Positions 11,276 through 19,845 of a stretch of 64,000 bases of DNA are shown in pieces. Below the pieces are notes generated by a model. The model did no database searches, was not told the DNA's origin, and saw only the letters and a program-made list of their open reading frames with translations. The stretch is taken from NCBI RefSeq assembly GCF_017874415.1, contig NZ_JAGGLM010000004.1:103816-167815 (forward strand). The letters are read 5' to 3'. A program made the translations under genes and the position numbers. The first letter of the stretch is position 1. Each line of letters begins with the position of its first letter. The DNA comes from Clostridium algifaecis. Its GTDB lineage: Bacteria > Bacillota > Clostridia > Clostridiales > Clostridiaceae.

Positions 11276-11425
11276 GCAAAAAAATACATTCACAATATAA
11301 TTAAATTAATTATATATTAATAGTGAACATATCTATATTAATATTGTAAATATAAATTGTAGAAAATTGAATAATATGTTCATATCTGTCCATAATTTTA
11401 AAGAGTGTAAAGGGGAGGATGGATT

Positions 11426-12184
11426 ATGAATAAAAAAATTATCATTTCAGTTATATTATGCATAGTATGTATAATGTCTTTATCAGTTAAATCTTTGGCA
11501 TATAAGTTAGATACTGATGATAAAAGCAATTCAGATGAGATGTCTTTTTACAAAAAAGAAAACAGGTCAAGCAACAAAGCGGACTTATTTAAAAATATAA
11601 TCAAGGCAACAAATGGAAAAATTATAGAATATGGTATTATGGCTGAATTTAACAACAGTGATTCAAGAGAAAAAACTGTAAATGAATTATTCAAAAAACT
11701 AAATGAAAATAATAATTTAGTTAAGAAAAGTTCTAGCAATAGTGAAAGTTATTCTATAGAATTTCATGGGAATTCCATAGATGGCAATATACAAAGTACT
11801 GGATATTCAAATCACAATATTGTGAAAGTAGATATAGTGAAACAGGATAATAAATATTCGCTTTATAAATTGAATAGTAATTTGGATTCCATATTGAAAG
11901 ATTATAATACAAAAATTATCTATTACAAGTATATAAAGGTAAAAATAGAAAATAATAATATAAATGGTGCATACAATAAAGTGATAAAATGCCTAAAAGA
12001 TATTGGAGACAGTAATATAAAGACTGAAACTTTAGAAAATGGCTATACATCTACTACTTATACAGGACAATATGAGAAAATTTATAGTGCTGGAAAGCCA
12101 GTTGATTTTAATTTTTCAGTTGTTCATTATTCTACCGGGACTTATATAATAATGGGAACACCAGAAATTATAGAAACATATTGA
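11426..12184 (+). CDS. YwmB-like exported protein
   Basis: 252 residues. The N-terminus is a signal peptide or anchor (IIISVILCIVCIMSLSV), and the rest is polar and rich in Asn, Ser and Lys, so it is probably outside the membrane. No enzyme motif is visible. The call rests mainly on position: in Bacillus subtilis ywmB lies just upstream of murAA and spoIID, exactly as here, and the size fits that family (PF08680, sometimes labelled TATA-box binding-like for its fold). The function of YwmB is not established; a link to sporulation is suggested by context only. GGGGAGGATGG precedes the ATG. Confidence 0.65.
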   Translation: MNKKIIISVILCIVCIMSLSVKSLAYKLDTDDKSNSDEMSFYKKENRSSNKADLFKNIIKATNGKIIEYGIMAEFNNSDSREKTVNELFKKLNENNNLVKKSSSNSESYSIEFHGNSIDGNIQSTGYSNHNIVKVDIVKQDNKYSLYKLNSNLDSILKDYNTKIIYYKYIKVKIENNNINGAYNKVIKCLKDIGDSNIKTETLENGYTSTTYTGQYEKIYSAGKPVDFNFSVVHYSTGTYIIMGTPEIIETY

Positions 12185-12249
12185 TACACTGCATTTATTA
12201 AATTAATATACAAAAAACATATCACAAATTATAGAATGGAGGACCATAA

Positions 12250-13506
12250 ATGAGTAAGATAGTAGTCAGAGGTGGAAGAAAATTACATGGTGAAGTACAA
12301 ATAAGTTCTGCTAAAAATTCTGTATTACCGATTATAGCTGGTTGTATACTAAATGGTGATAAGTGTGTAATAAATAATGTGCCAATGCTGGAGGATGTAT
12401 TTGTAATAATTGATATATTAAAAAGTATTGGAGCAAAGGTTGATATAAATAAAATTGAAAACAAAGTAATAATAGATACTGAAGATATTAAAGACTGTAT
12501 GCCTGATAGTGAATTGGTAAAAAAAATGAGAGCTTCTTTTTTGATTATGGGCCCGATGCTATGCAGATTTGGACATTTTAAAATATCTTTGCCAGGAGGA
12601 TGTAATATTGGAACAAGACCAATAGATTTGCATATAAAAGGATTAAGTGCTCTTGGGGCAAAGATAAATGTTGGATATGGTTATGTGGAGGCATTTGCCA
12701 AAAAACTTGTAGGAAGCAACGTATACTTAGATTTTCCATCTGTAGGAGCTACCGAAAATATAATTATGGCAGCTGTTATGGCTGAAGGAGAAACTATAAT
12801 AGAAAATGCAGCTGAGGAACCTGAAATAGCTGATTTAGGAAGATTTTTAAATAGTATGGGAGCAAATATAATGGGCATAGGTACTGATACTATTCGTATA
12901 ATAGGTGTTAAAAGTTTAAAAGGAACCACATATAAACCTATAAGCGACAGAATAGAATGTGGTACATTTATGATAGCAGCAGCCATAACAAGGAGTAAAT
13001 TTAAAATAAATGGAGTTAATTTTGAATATTTGAAACCAATAATTGCAAAATTGACTGAGGCTGGTATATATATAGAACCAAAAGGAAACAGTGTGATTGT
13101 AGATGGAAACAGAGAACTTAGACATATAGATGTAAAAACCATGCCTTATCCAGGATTCCCAACTGATATGCAATCACAAATTACAGGACTTCTATGTACT
13201 GTTAAGGGTACTAGTATAATAACGGAAACGATTTTTGAAAACAGATTTATGCATGCCGCAGAAATGAAAAGAATGGGAGCTAATATAAAAATAGATGGAA
13301 GGAGTGCTGTTGTTGAAGGCATTTCCAAACTTACAGGTGCTAAGGTAAGAGCTACAGATTTAAGGGCAGGTGCAGCACTTATATTATGTGGGCTTGCAGC
13401 AGAAGGTGAAACTGAAGTATCAGACATATATCATGTAGATAGAGGATATGTAAACATTGAAGAGAAATTTAAATTATTGGGTGCTGATATAGAAAGAGTA
13501 AATTAA
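12250..13506 (+). CDS. murA: UDP-N-acetylglucosamine 1-carboxyvinyltransferase
   Basis: 418 residues, the normal length. MurA adds enolpyruvate from PEP to UDP-GlcNAc, the first committed step of peptidoglycan synthesis. The catalytic cysteine is present at Cys118 in SLPGGCNIGTRP, so the enzyme should be fosfomycin-sensitive at the target level. The N-terminal Lys-Asn pair (SSAKNSVLPI) that binds substrate is intact. AATGGAGGACC precedes the ATG. It lies between ywmB and spoIID, an order shared with Bacillus. Confidence 0.97.
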   Translation: MSKIVVRGGRKLHGEVQISSAKNSVLPIIAGCILNGDKCVINNVPMLEDVFVIIDILKSIGAKVDINKIENKVIIDTEDIKDCMPDSELVKKMRASFLIMGPMLCRFGHFKISLPGGCNIGTRPIDLHIKGLSALGAKINVGYGYVEAFAKKLVGSNVYLDFPSVGATENIIMAAVMAEGETIIENAAEEPEIADLGRFLNSMGANIMGIGTDTIRIIGVKSLKGTTYKPISDRIECGTFMIAAAITRSKFKINGVNFEYLKPIIAKLTEAGIYIEPKGNSVIVDGNRELRHIDVKTMPYPGFPTDMQSQITGLLCTVKGTSIITETIFENRFMHAAEMKRMGANIKIDGRSAVVEGISKLTGAKVRATDLRAGAALILCGLAAEGETEVSDIYHVDRGYVNIEEKFKLLGADIERVN

Positions 13507-13623
13507 AGTAATATTTATTCCTTATTTTCCATATAATTATATTATTTACAAATGGATAAGTGTAAATAATAATTATTATAAAGCATATTTTTATGATACA
13601 GGTAAAATTATGAAAGGAGTCTA

Positions 13624-14661
13624 ATGAGGAAAAGTATTATACTGATATTAAAAAGAATATTTATTTTAGTGTTTATGTGTACAAGTTTTATAATTGCATT
13701 GTCTTTTATTTTGGGAAGTTCTAATGACAAAAACACAAATTTGCCTGGATTTTTTATGAAATCAAAAAGTATAATTTTTAATGACAATAATGGAGGAAAT
13801 ATAAAAGTTTATATAACAAAGCAAAATAAAGTAAAAGAGATACCTATTGAAGAATATGTAACGGGAGTTGTAGCTGGAGAAATGCCTGCTGAGTTTTCAG
13901 AAGAGGCACTTAAAGCTCAGGCTGTAGCTGCTAGAACTTTTGCAGTAGCACATATGGAGAAGTATGGTGGAAAAAAATATAAAAGTAATACTGGAGCAGA
14001 TGTATCTGATGATACTAAATGTCAGGTTTTTGTATCAAAAAATAATAGATTTAATACATGGTCTGATAAGGACAGAAACAATTATTGGAATAAGATAACT
14101 GATGCAGTAAATTCAACAAAAGGAGAAATATTGACTTATAAAGGCAAATTAGTTACAGAACCATATTATTTTGCTACAAGCAGTGGAAGCACTGAAAGTG
14201 CTCTTGAGATATTTAATGATGATAAGGGATATTTAAAAAGTGTAGATAGTCCTGGAGAAGAAAAAGCGCCTAAATATAAAACTCAAAAGCAAATATCCAG
14301 AGGAGAATTTATAAATAAAATTAATTCTGCTTACAACAGTTCCAAATTATCTGTTTCAAACTTGGAAAACGATGTTAAAATAGAAAGCAGAACCGAGGGT
14401 GGATCTGTAAAAAACATAAAACTTGGTTATATTACTATATCTGGAACAAAATTTAGAACTTTAATGGGAATCAATTCATCTAATTTTAGTATAAATTTTA
14501 TTGGAAATAATGTTCGTATACAATGTCTTGGGTATGGGCATGATGTTGGTATGAGTCAGTGGGGAGCCAATGCTATGGCTAAAAAAGGCAAAAATTATAG
14601 AGATATATTATATCATTATTATAGCGGAGTAAAAATACAGAAAATGAGCGATATATTATAA
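13624..14661 (+). CDS. spoIID: Stage II sporulation protein D
   Basis: 345 residues with an N-terminal membrane anchor (about 7-32) and the SpoIID/LytB domain. SpoIID is a lytic transglycosylase that, with SpoIIP and SpoIIM, thins septal peptidoglycan to drive engulfment. Visible family features are EEYVTGVVAGEMPAEFSEEALKAQAVAARTF-region (residues about 78-110), the substrate-side GRGYGHDVGMSQWG-type motif seen here as LGYGHDVGMSQWGA, and the C-terminal YRDILYHYYSGVKI. GAAAGGAG lies upstream of the ATG. A sigma-E promoter is expected but I could not align one with confidence. Confidence 0.95.
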   Translation: MRKSIILILKRIFILVFMCTSFIIALSFILGSSNDKNTNLPGFFMKSKSIIFNDNNGGNIKVYITKQNKVKEIPIEEYVTGVVAGEMPAEFSEEALKAQAVAARTFAVAHMEKYGGKKYKSNTGADVSDDTKCQVFVSKNNRFNTWSDKDRNNYWNKITDAVNSTKGEILTYKGKLVTEPYYFATSSGSTESALEIFNDDKGYLKSVDSPGEEKAPKYKTQKQISRGEFINKINSAYNSSKLSVSNLENDVKIESRTEGGSVKNIKLGYITISGTKFRTLMGINSSNFSINFIGNNVRIQCLGYGHDVGMSQWGANAMAKKGKNYRDILYHYYSGVKIQKMSDIL

Positions 14662-14663
14662 GA

Positions 14664-14697
14664 ATTAGCAGCTAAATTATAGCTGCTAATTTTTTTA
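14664..14697 (+). terminator. Terminator of spoIID
   Basis: Perfect 10-bp stem ATTAGCAGCT (14664-14673) with AGCTGCTAAT (14681-14690), then seven T residues. Confidence 0.95.
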
Positions 14698-14717
14698 CAA
14701 AAAATTTTATAAAATAT

Positions 14718-14746
14718 GTATTTTTTGTAACTCTCTGGACAAACTA
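14718..14746 (+). promoter_or_regulatory. Possible sigma-F/G promoter of spoIIQ
   Basis: GGACAAACTA (14737-14746) matches the sigma-F/G -10 pattern GGNNANANTW, with GTATT (14718-14722) as a candidate -35 at a slightly short 14-base spacing. It lies between the spoIID terminator and the spoIIQ ribosome binding site. spoIIQ is a known forespore gene, which supports the reading. Confidence 0.45.
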
Positions 14747-14764
14747 CAAAAAGGAGGTGTTCAT

Positions 14765-15481
14765 ATGGATAAAAAGTTTATTAAAGGACCAATTAATTTT
14801 TTTAAGAAAGAGGGTTTTTATGTAATTCTGTTTATTTGTTTGTGTGTGGCAGCTGCAGCGGCTATTTTGACAGTTAAAAACAATAAAAATGAAATTTCAA
14901 ATGAAAATAAGGCAGCTATATCACAGAAGAGCGGTAATGGAGAAACGGCAAAGGCAGAAAAAAAATACGATAATGCCCTTCAAGTTAAAAAAGACAGTAA
15001 TACACAAAATAAAACAAACAACAGTGTTCAAAAACAGGAACCTTCAAAAGGTGTATCAAATTTGGTTAGCACAGCTTTTCAAAAGCCTGTAGAAGGTAAT
15101 ATAGCAAGGGCTTTTTCGGAGAATCCAGTATATTGGAGTTCTACAAATACGTATAGACCAAATCTAGGATATGATATACAAGCTTCTGTTGGAAAGTCAG
15201 TATTTGCAGCAATGGATGGAAAAGTAGAAGAAATAAATACAGATACTCAAGATGGAGTTCAAGTTATTATAAATCATCAAAATGGTTTAAAAACAGTTTA
15301 TTCAAATTTAGACCGGAATTTGAAAGTTTCTAAAGGACAGAATGTAACAAAAGGAACAGTAATAGGATCTGTAGGAAATACGACTCTTAGATCGGCTTAT
15401 GAAAAGTATGGAGATCATCTTCATTTTGCTGTTTTAAAGGGAGATAAATTTGTTGATCCAGGAAAATATATAAAATATTAA
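14765..15481 (+). CDS. spoIIQ: Stage II sporulation protein Q (LytM/M23 family)
   Basis: 238 residues: short cytoplasmic tail, one membrane helix (about 18-37), a polar linker (40-95), and a C-terminal M23 domain. SpoIIQ is made in the forespore and pairs with mother-cell SpoIIIAH across the septum. The M23 metal site is altered. The usual H-x-G-x-D is N-L-G-Y-D, with Asn133 in place of His and Asp137 kept; the distal H-L-H is intact (218-220). In B. subtilis SpoIIQ the same His is also lost, whereas C. difficile keeps it, so this copy is probably structural rather than catalytic. AAGGAGGTG precedes the ATG. Confidence 0.9.
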   Translation: MDKKFIKGPINFFKKEGFYVILFICLCVAAAAAILTVKNNKNEISNENKAAISQKSGNGETAKAEKKYDNALQVKKDSNTQNKTNNSVQKQEPSKGVSNLVSTAFQKPVEGNIARAFSENPVYWSSTNTYRPNLGYDIQASVGKSVFAAMDGKVEEINTDTQDGVQVIINHQNGLKTVYSNLDRNLKVSKGQNVTKGTVIGSVGNTTLRSAYEKYGDHLHFAVLKGDKFVDPGKYIKY

Positions 15482-15486
15482 TATTT

Positions 15487-15518
15487 AGCCATTTCTTTAT
15501 ATTTATGAAGAAATGGCT
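15487..15518 (+). terminator. Hairpin after spoIIQ
   Basis: Perfect 11-bp stem AGCCATTTCTT (15487-15497) with AAGAAATGGCT (15508-15518). No T tract follows on the + strand, so it may stabilise the 3' end rather than terminate. Confidence 0.4.
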
Positions 15519-15586
15519 GGTAAAAAAGTTTATTTAAGTACTATTAATTCTGTACTGTTAACTGATAGTAAAGGAGTTGAAATTAT

Positions 15587-15841
15587 TTGAAAGATTACAT
15601 TGAAGAAAGAGTTTTAGAAGTAGCTAAATATATAATAGGATCGAAAGCTACAATAAGGAAGACGGCGAGAGTTTTTGGAGTTAGTAAAAGTACTATACAT
15701 AAAGATATGACTGAAAGACTTCCAAAAATAAATCCTCAAATTGCGGTGCAGGCTAAAATGATATTGGACTACAATAAAGCAGAAAGACATATTAGAGGAG
15801 GAAATGCAACTAAAATGAAGTATAAAGCTATTGAAGGTTAA
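15587..15841 (+). CDS. spoIIID: Sporulation transcriptional regulator SpoIIID
   Basis: 84 residues, nearly all a helix-turn-helix: ATIRKTARVFGVSKSTIHKD is the recognition region, followed by the conserved basic tail ERHIRGGNATKMKYK. SpoIIID acts in the mother cell to repress or activate many sigma-E genes and prepares sigma-K synthesis. The start is TTG at 15587, preceded by AAAGGAGTTG; the product then begins MKDYIEERV as in other clostridia. It is followed by mbl, as in Bacillus. Confidence 0.97.
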   Translation: MKDYIEERVLEVAKYIIGSKATIRKTARVFGVSKSTIHKDMTERLPKINPQIAVQAKMILDYNKAERHIRGGNATKMKYKAIEG

Positions 15842-15938
15842 AAACATTCCTTTTATGATTGTAATATGGTAAAATTAATAAAAGAAGATAATTTTATGTC
15901 GCAAACGAAAAGTAAGGGAGAGTAGGAGTGAAAAAGGA

Positions 15939-16967
15939 ATGTTTTTTAGTATAGGAACTGATATGGGAATTGATTTAGGTACAGCCACTGTACTTGTCTA
16001 TTTAAAAGGAAAAGGTGTAATATTAAAAGAACCATCAGTGGTAGCTATAGATAAAAACCAAAATAAAGTACTTGCAGTAGGAGAAGAAGCATGGCAAATG
16101 ATAGGAAGAACTCCTGGTAATATTGTAGCAATACGTCCATTGAGAGATGGAGTTATATCTGATTATGATGTAACCGAAAAGATGCTTAAATATTTTATAG
16201 GAAAAGCTTGTGGTCATAGGAGAACTACTCCTAGAGTAGTAGTTTGTGTGCCTTGTGAATCAACAGAAGTTGAAAAAAGAGCTGTAATCGATGCATCACA
16301 GAATGCAGGTGCAAAAAAAGTATTTTTAATTGAAGAACCTCTGGCAGCAGCTATAGGAGCAGGTCTTGATATAACAAGGCCAGAAGGAAATATGGTAATT
16401 GATATAGGCGGAGGAACTACAGATGTAGCAGTAATTTCTTTAGGCGGAATTGTAGTCAGGTCTTCTATAAAGGTAGCAGGAGATAAATTTGATGAATCTA
16501 TAATTAAATTTATAAGAAAAGAACATAAATTAATGATAGGGGAGAGAACTGCAGAAGAATTAAAAATAAATATAGGTTCTGCATTTAAAGGTGAAGATGA
16601 AACAGAAATGGAAATAAGAGGACGAGATTTGATTACAGGATTGCCTAAAAATGTAACAGTGTCTTCTGCTGAAATGAGAGAAGCCTTAAGAGAAACTGTA
16701 AATTCAATAGCAGAAACTACTCGTGCAGTACTCGAGAAGACTCCTCCGGAATTAGCAGCAGATATTGCAAGTAAAGGAATTATTATGACTGGAGGGGGAT
16801 CTCTTCTAAACGGATTAAATCAACTAATACAGCAAGTTACAAACGTTCCCGTATATGTAGCTGAAGATGCAGTAACATGTGTGGCATTAGGTACAGGCAA
16901 AGTACTGGAATATCTGGATAAAATGGAGCTAACTTTTAATGGAGACAGCATAACACTTGTAGATTAG
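15939..16967 (+). CDS. mbl: Actin-like cell-shape protein, MreB/Mbl family
   Basis: 342 residues. Actin-fold signatures are the phosphate-1 loop GIDLGTATVLVY, phosphate-2 loop MVIDIGGGTTDVAVI, and the adenosine site IIMTGGGSLLNGL. It polymerises under the membrane and guides lateral wall synthesis. The choice of mbl over mreB rests on its position after spoIIID and the absence of mreC-mreD downstream. The start ATG at 15939 is preceded by GTGAAAAAGGA; an upstream GGGAG is farther away. Confidence 0.93.
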   Translation: MFFSIGTDMGIDLGTATVLVYLKGKGVILKEPSVVAIDKNQNKVLAVGEEAWQMIGRTPGNIVAIRPLRDGVISDYDVTEKMLKYFIGKACGHRRTTPRVVVCVPCESTEVEKRAVIDASQNAGAKKVFLIEEPLAAAIGAGLDITRPEGNMVIDIGGGTTDVAVISLGGIVVRSSIKVAGDKFDESIIKFIRKEHKLMIGERTAEELKINIGSAFKGEDETEMEIRGRDLITGLPKNVTVSSAEMREALRETVNSIAETTRAVLEKTPPELAADIASKGIIMTGGGSLLNGLNQLIQQVTNVPVYVAEDAVTCVALGTGKVLEYLDKMELTFNGDSITLVD

Positions 16968-16976
16968 AAAACCGTA

Positions 16977-17018
16977 AAATCTAATTTATTAGTTTATTTC
17001 TAATAAGTTAGATTTTTT
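16977..17018. terminator. Bidirectional terminator between mbl and yyaC
   Basis: Sixteen-base arms 16977-16992 and 17000-17015 pair with one G-T, followed by a T run on the + strand; A-rich sequence on the left gives a weaker T run for the opposing yyaC transcript. Confidence 0.85.
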
Positions 17019-17031
17019 AGTGTAAAGAAAG

Positions 17032-17574
17032 TTATATTAATATATCGTTGTTATAATACAAATAATATGCATGAATTAATGAGTAAAGTATAACTTTCGA
17101 CATTGACAAAATTAAATTTAACCTTATATTATTTGTAGAATTGAATATATTTTCATTACAATTTGAATCTACTATACCTATTATTGAAGATTCACCGACA
17201 TTTGGAAGGGATTTTCCAACACCTTTTCCTGGATGGACAGGAAAATCTCTTACCTGAATTTCACCTATACTGTCTATGTCGCCTAAACAAGCATCTATAC
17301 CTATTATATTGTAATTTGAATGTTTGTTCTTTATCTCATTTAATTTATTATCAATATTCAGTGCATGTATTGGTTCTTGGATTGTGCCGTAAACTGGAAG
17401 CGGAAAGTGTTTACATTTAAGTAATGTACCTACCAGGGGACCAAGGCAGTCACCTATGTATCTATCTGTACCAATACAAACTATAATTGTATTTTTATTT
17501 ATATAATTTTTTAAAAAATATGCTAATTTGTAATATGCTAATGGGCTTTTATAGTTAGCTTTAACTTTATTCAA
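17032..17574 (-). CDS. yyaC: Spore protease YyaC family (DUF1256)
   Basis: 180 residues. The protein has the fold and motifs of the GPR-like hydrogenase-maturation protease superfamily: CIGTDRYIGDCLGPLVG, then GIDACLG and the glycine-rich KGVGKSLPNVGESSIIGIV. YyaC occurs only in spore formers and is thought to act as a spore protease or processing factor, but its substrate is not settled. Its own ribosome binding site (AGAGGTGAAAG) lies just before ATG. It faces mbl and shares the terminator between them. Confidence 0.88.
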   Translation of the reverse strand: MNKVKANYKSPLAYYKLAYFLKNYINKNTIIVCIGTDRYIGDCLGPLVGTLLKCKHFPLPVYGTIQEPIHALNIDNKLNEIKNKHSNYNIIGIDACLGDIDSIGEIQVRDFPVHPGKGVGKSLPNVGESSIIGIVDSNCNENIFNSTNNIRLNLILSMSKVILYSLIHAYYLYYNNDILI

Positions 17575-17804
17575 ATTACTTTCACCTCTTTAAATTTATG
17601 TTTTTATATTTTTAGTACATATTAATGACCAATTAATTGTATAAATACTAAATATTTAAAAATATCATATATAATTTATATGATGGAGTTTAAAAGATTA
17701 GAATTGTAAATTGAGTTATAAACATTAAAATACGATTTAAAGAGAAAAAATAAGAAATCAGGAGCAATTGATGAATAATATCAAAATTTGATATAAAATA
17801 AGAA
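17575..17804. other. Intergenic region before the tRNA cluster
   Basis: About 230 bases of very AT-rich sequence upstream of yyaC (leftward) and the tRNA promoter (rightward). I see no ORF, hairpin or recognisable sporulation promoter that I can place with confidence. Confidence 0.5.
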
Positions 17805-17833
17805 TTGAAAAATATCGCTTAACAATGTATACT
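17805..17833 (+). promoter_or_regulatory. Promoter of the tRNA cluster
   Basis: TTGAAA (17805-17810) and TATACT (17828-17833) with a 17-base spacer, about 50 bases before the first tRNA. Confidence 0.7.
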
Positions 17834-17891
17834 AACATACGTTAATGGGTTTGAAAATGAATTAAACAATTTTGGATAAATTAATAAATGC

Positions 17892-17967
<76 letters not shown>

Positions 17968-17971
17968 ATAT

Positions 17972-18056
17972 GGAGGAATTCCCGAGTGGCTAAAGGGGGC
18001 AGACTGTAAATCTGTTGTCATTGACTTCGATGGTTCGAATCCATCTTCCTCCACCA
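17972..18056 (+). tRNA. tRNA-Tyr (GTA), copy 1
   Basis: 85 nt with long variable arm and encoded CCA. Anticodon GTA in AGACTGTAAATCT; acceptor GGAGGAA with TTCCTCC. Confidence 0.97.
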
Positions 18057-18062
18057 TTATTT

Positions 18063-18138
18063 GGGCGCATAGCTCAGCTGGGAGAGCATCTGCCTTACAA
18101 GCAGAGGGTCACAGGTTCGAGCCCTGTTGTGCCCACCA
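18063..18138 (+). tRNA. tRNA-Val (TAC)
   Basis: 76 nt with encoded CCA. Anticodon TAC in CTGCCTTACAAGCAG; acceptor GGGCGCA pairs TGTGCCC. Confidence 0.97.
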
Positions 18139-18177
18139 ATAACTGTTTTAATTTTACTAAACTTTATTAATAAATGC

Positions 18178-18253
<76 letters not shown>

Positions 18254-18257
18254 ATAT

Positions 18258-18342
18258 GGAGGAATTCCCGAGTGGCTAAAGGGGGCAGACTGTAAATCTG
18301 TTGTCATTGACTTCGATGGTTCGAATCCATCTTCCTCCACCA
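18258..18342 (+). tRNA. tRNA-Tyr (GTA), copy 2
   Basis: Identical to copy 1; the last tRNA before the cluster terminator. Confidence 0.97.
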
Positions 18343-18343
18343 T

Positions 18344-18370
18344 AAAAAAACACTATCTGGTGTTTTTTAT
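18344..18370 (+). terminator. Terminator of the tRNA cluster
   Basis: A7CAC (18344-18353) pairs with GTGTTTTTT (18360-18368) around a short loop, ending in a T run. Confidence 0.75.
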
Positions 18371-18394
18371 TTTATAATTTATAATTAAAAAGAA

Positions 18395-18535
18395 CTCTTA
18401 TCGAGAGAGGTGGAGGGAAAGGGCCCTATGAAACCCGGCAACCAGTAAGTTTACTAAGGTGCCAATTCCTGCAGTAATACTGCAAGATAAGAGAGTAGTT
18501 AAGTTTATTTAACCTCTTCTTACGAAGAGGTTTTT
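18395..18535 (+). promoter_or_regulatory. S-box (SAM-I) riboswitch of metK
   Basis: The aptamer (18395-18493) shows the S-box core GAGAGGTGGAGGGAAAGGGC-type strand, CCCGGCAACC and AAGGTGCCAATTCC. P1 is CTCTTATC (18395-18402) with GATAAGAG (18486-18493). The expression platform is a terminator: AACCTCTTC (18511-18519) with GAAGAGGTT (18524-18532) and a T run. AAGAG of the P1 3' strand can instead pair CTCTT of the terminator, giving the antiterminator. SAM is expected to switch metK off. Confidence 0.97.
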
Positions 18536-18562
18536 ATTTTTACAAAAATGGAGGCAAAAGAT

Positions 18563-19738
18563 ATGAGAAAACTATTTACGTCCGAGTCAGTTACAGAAGG
18601 TCATCCAGATAAGATGTGTGATCAAATTTCGGATGCTATTCTTGATGCTATATTAGAACAAGATCCTCAAGGAAGGGTAGCTTGTGAAACTGTGACTACA
18701 ACAGGAATGATTTTAGTTATGGGCGAAATATCAACTAAATGTTATGTAGATATTCCAAAAATAGTTAGAAAAACTGTATCGGAGATAGGTTATACTAGAG
18801 CTAAATATGGCTTCGATTGTGATACTTGTTCTGTAATATCTTCTATAGATGAGCAATCATCTGATATAGCTATGGGAGTAAATGAAGCTTTTGAAGCTAA
18901 ATCAGGAAAAAAAGACAAGCTAGATACTATAGGCGCAGGAGATCAAGGAATGATGTTCGGATTTGCTACAAATGAAACTCCGGAATATATGCCTCTCCCT
19001 ATAAGTATGGCACATAAACTTGCTAAGAGACTTGCAGAAGTTAGAAAAAATGGGACTTTATCTTACTTAAGACCTGATGGAAAAACGCAGGTTACTGTTG
19101 AGTATGAAGATGATAAACCAATTAGAATAGATACTGTAGTTGTATCTACCCAACATGATCCACAAGTTACCCAGGATCAAATAAAGAAGGATATAATTGA
19201 AAATGTTATAAAACCTATTATACCACCAGAGCTTTTAGATGATAAAACCCAATATTTTATAAATCCAACTGGTAGATTTGTTGTTGGTGGACCACAGGGT
19301 GATTCAGGACTTACAGGAAGAAAAATAATAGTAGATACTTATGGAGGATATGGCAGACACGGTGGTGGAGCATTTTCTGGAAAAGATCCAACTAAAGTTG
19401 ATAGATCTGCTGCATATGCTGCAAGATGGGTTGCTAAAAATTTAGTAGCTGCTGGAGTTTCCGATAAACTTGAAATACAGCTTGCATATGCTATAGGTGT
19501 AGCAAAACCAGTATCTATAACTGTAGATACTTTTGGAACTGGAAAAATATCAGAAGACAAGATAGTAGATATAATAAATAAAGTATTTGATTTAAGACCG
19601 GCTGCGATAATAAGAGATTTAAATTTGAGAAGACCTATATACAGACAAGTAGCTGCTTATGGACATTTTGGAAGAACGGATATAGATGTTCCATGGGAAA
19701 AACTAAATAAAGTAGATGAAATAAAGAAATATTTATAA
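18563..19738 (+). CDS. metK: S-adenosylmethionine synthetase
   Basis: 391 residues, normal length. MetK makes SAM from methionine and ATP. Motifs: N-terminal [18 protein letters not shown] (ATP and metal binding), [10 protein letters not shown] and [19 protein letters not shown]. An ATG at 18548 is in frame, but GGAGG at 18550-18554 is the ribosome binding site for the ATG at 18563, so the shorter start is chosen. The S-box just upstream gives feedback by the product. A terminator follows closely, so metK is monocistronic. Confidence 0.97.
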   Translation: MRKLFTSESVTEGHPDKMCDQISDAILDAILEQDPQGRVACETVTTTGMILVMGEISTKCYVDIPKIVRKTVSEIGYTRAKYGFDCDTCSVISSIDEQSSDIAMGVNEAFEAKSGKKDKLDTIGAGDQGMMFGFATNETPEYMPLPISMAHKLAKRLAEVRKNGTLSYLRPDGKTQVTVEYEDDKPIRIDTVVVSTQHDPQVTQDQIKKDIIENVIKPIIPPELLDDKTQYFINPTGRFVVGGPQGDSGLTGRKIIVDTYGGYGRHGGGAFSGKDPTKVDRSAAYAARWVAKNLVAAGVSDKLEIQLAYAIGVAKPVSITVDTFGTGKISEDKIVDIINKVFDLRPAAIIRDLNLRRPIYRQVAAYGHFGRTDIDVPWEKLNKVDEIKKYL

Positions 19739-19741
19739 AAG

Positions 19742-19770
19742 AAAGCGCGCATTTATGATGCGTGCTTTTT
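19742..19770 (+). terminator. Terminator of metK
   Basis: AAAGCGCGCAT (19742-19752) pairs with ATGCGTGCTTT (19758-19768), one G-T, then T residues. Confidence 0.9.
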
Positions 19771-19845
19771 GAGTTGAAGTTATTTTAATGTGATATAATT
19801 ATATATATATTTAATTGACTATTTTTAAAAAAGTAGGGAGATTTT

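Noticed and set aside
12681..13142. 153-codon open frame on the - strand across murA
   Set aside because: Shadow of murA without start signal.
13581..13620. Sigma-E promoter before spoIID (GCATATTT as -35)
   Set aside because: No -10 element at the correct spacing could be found.
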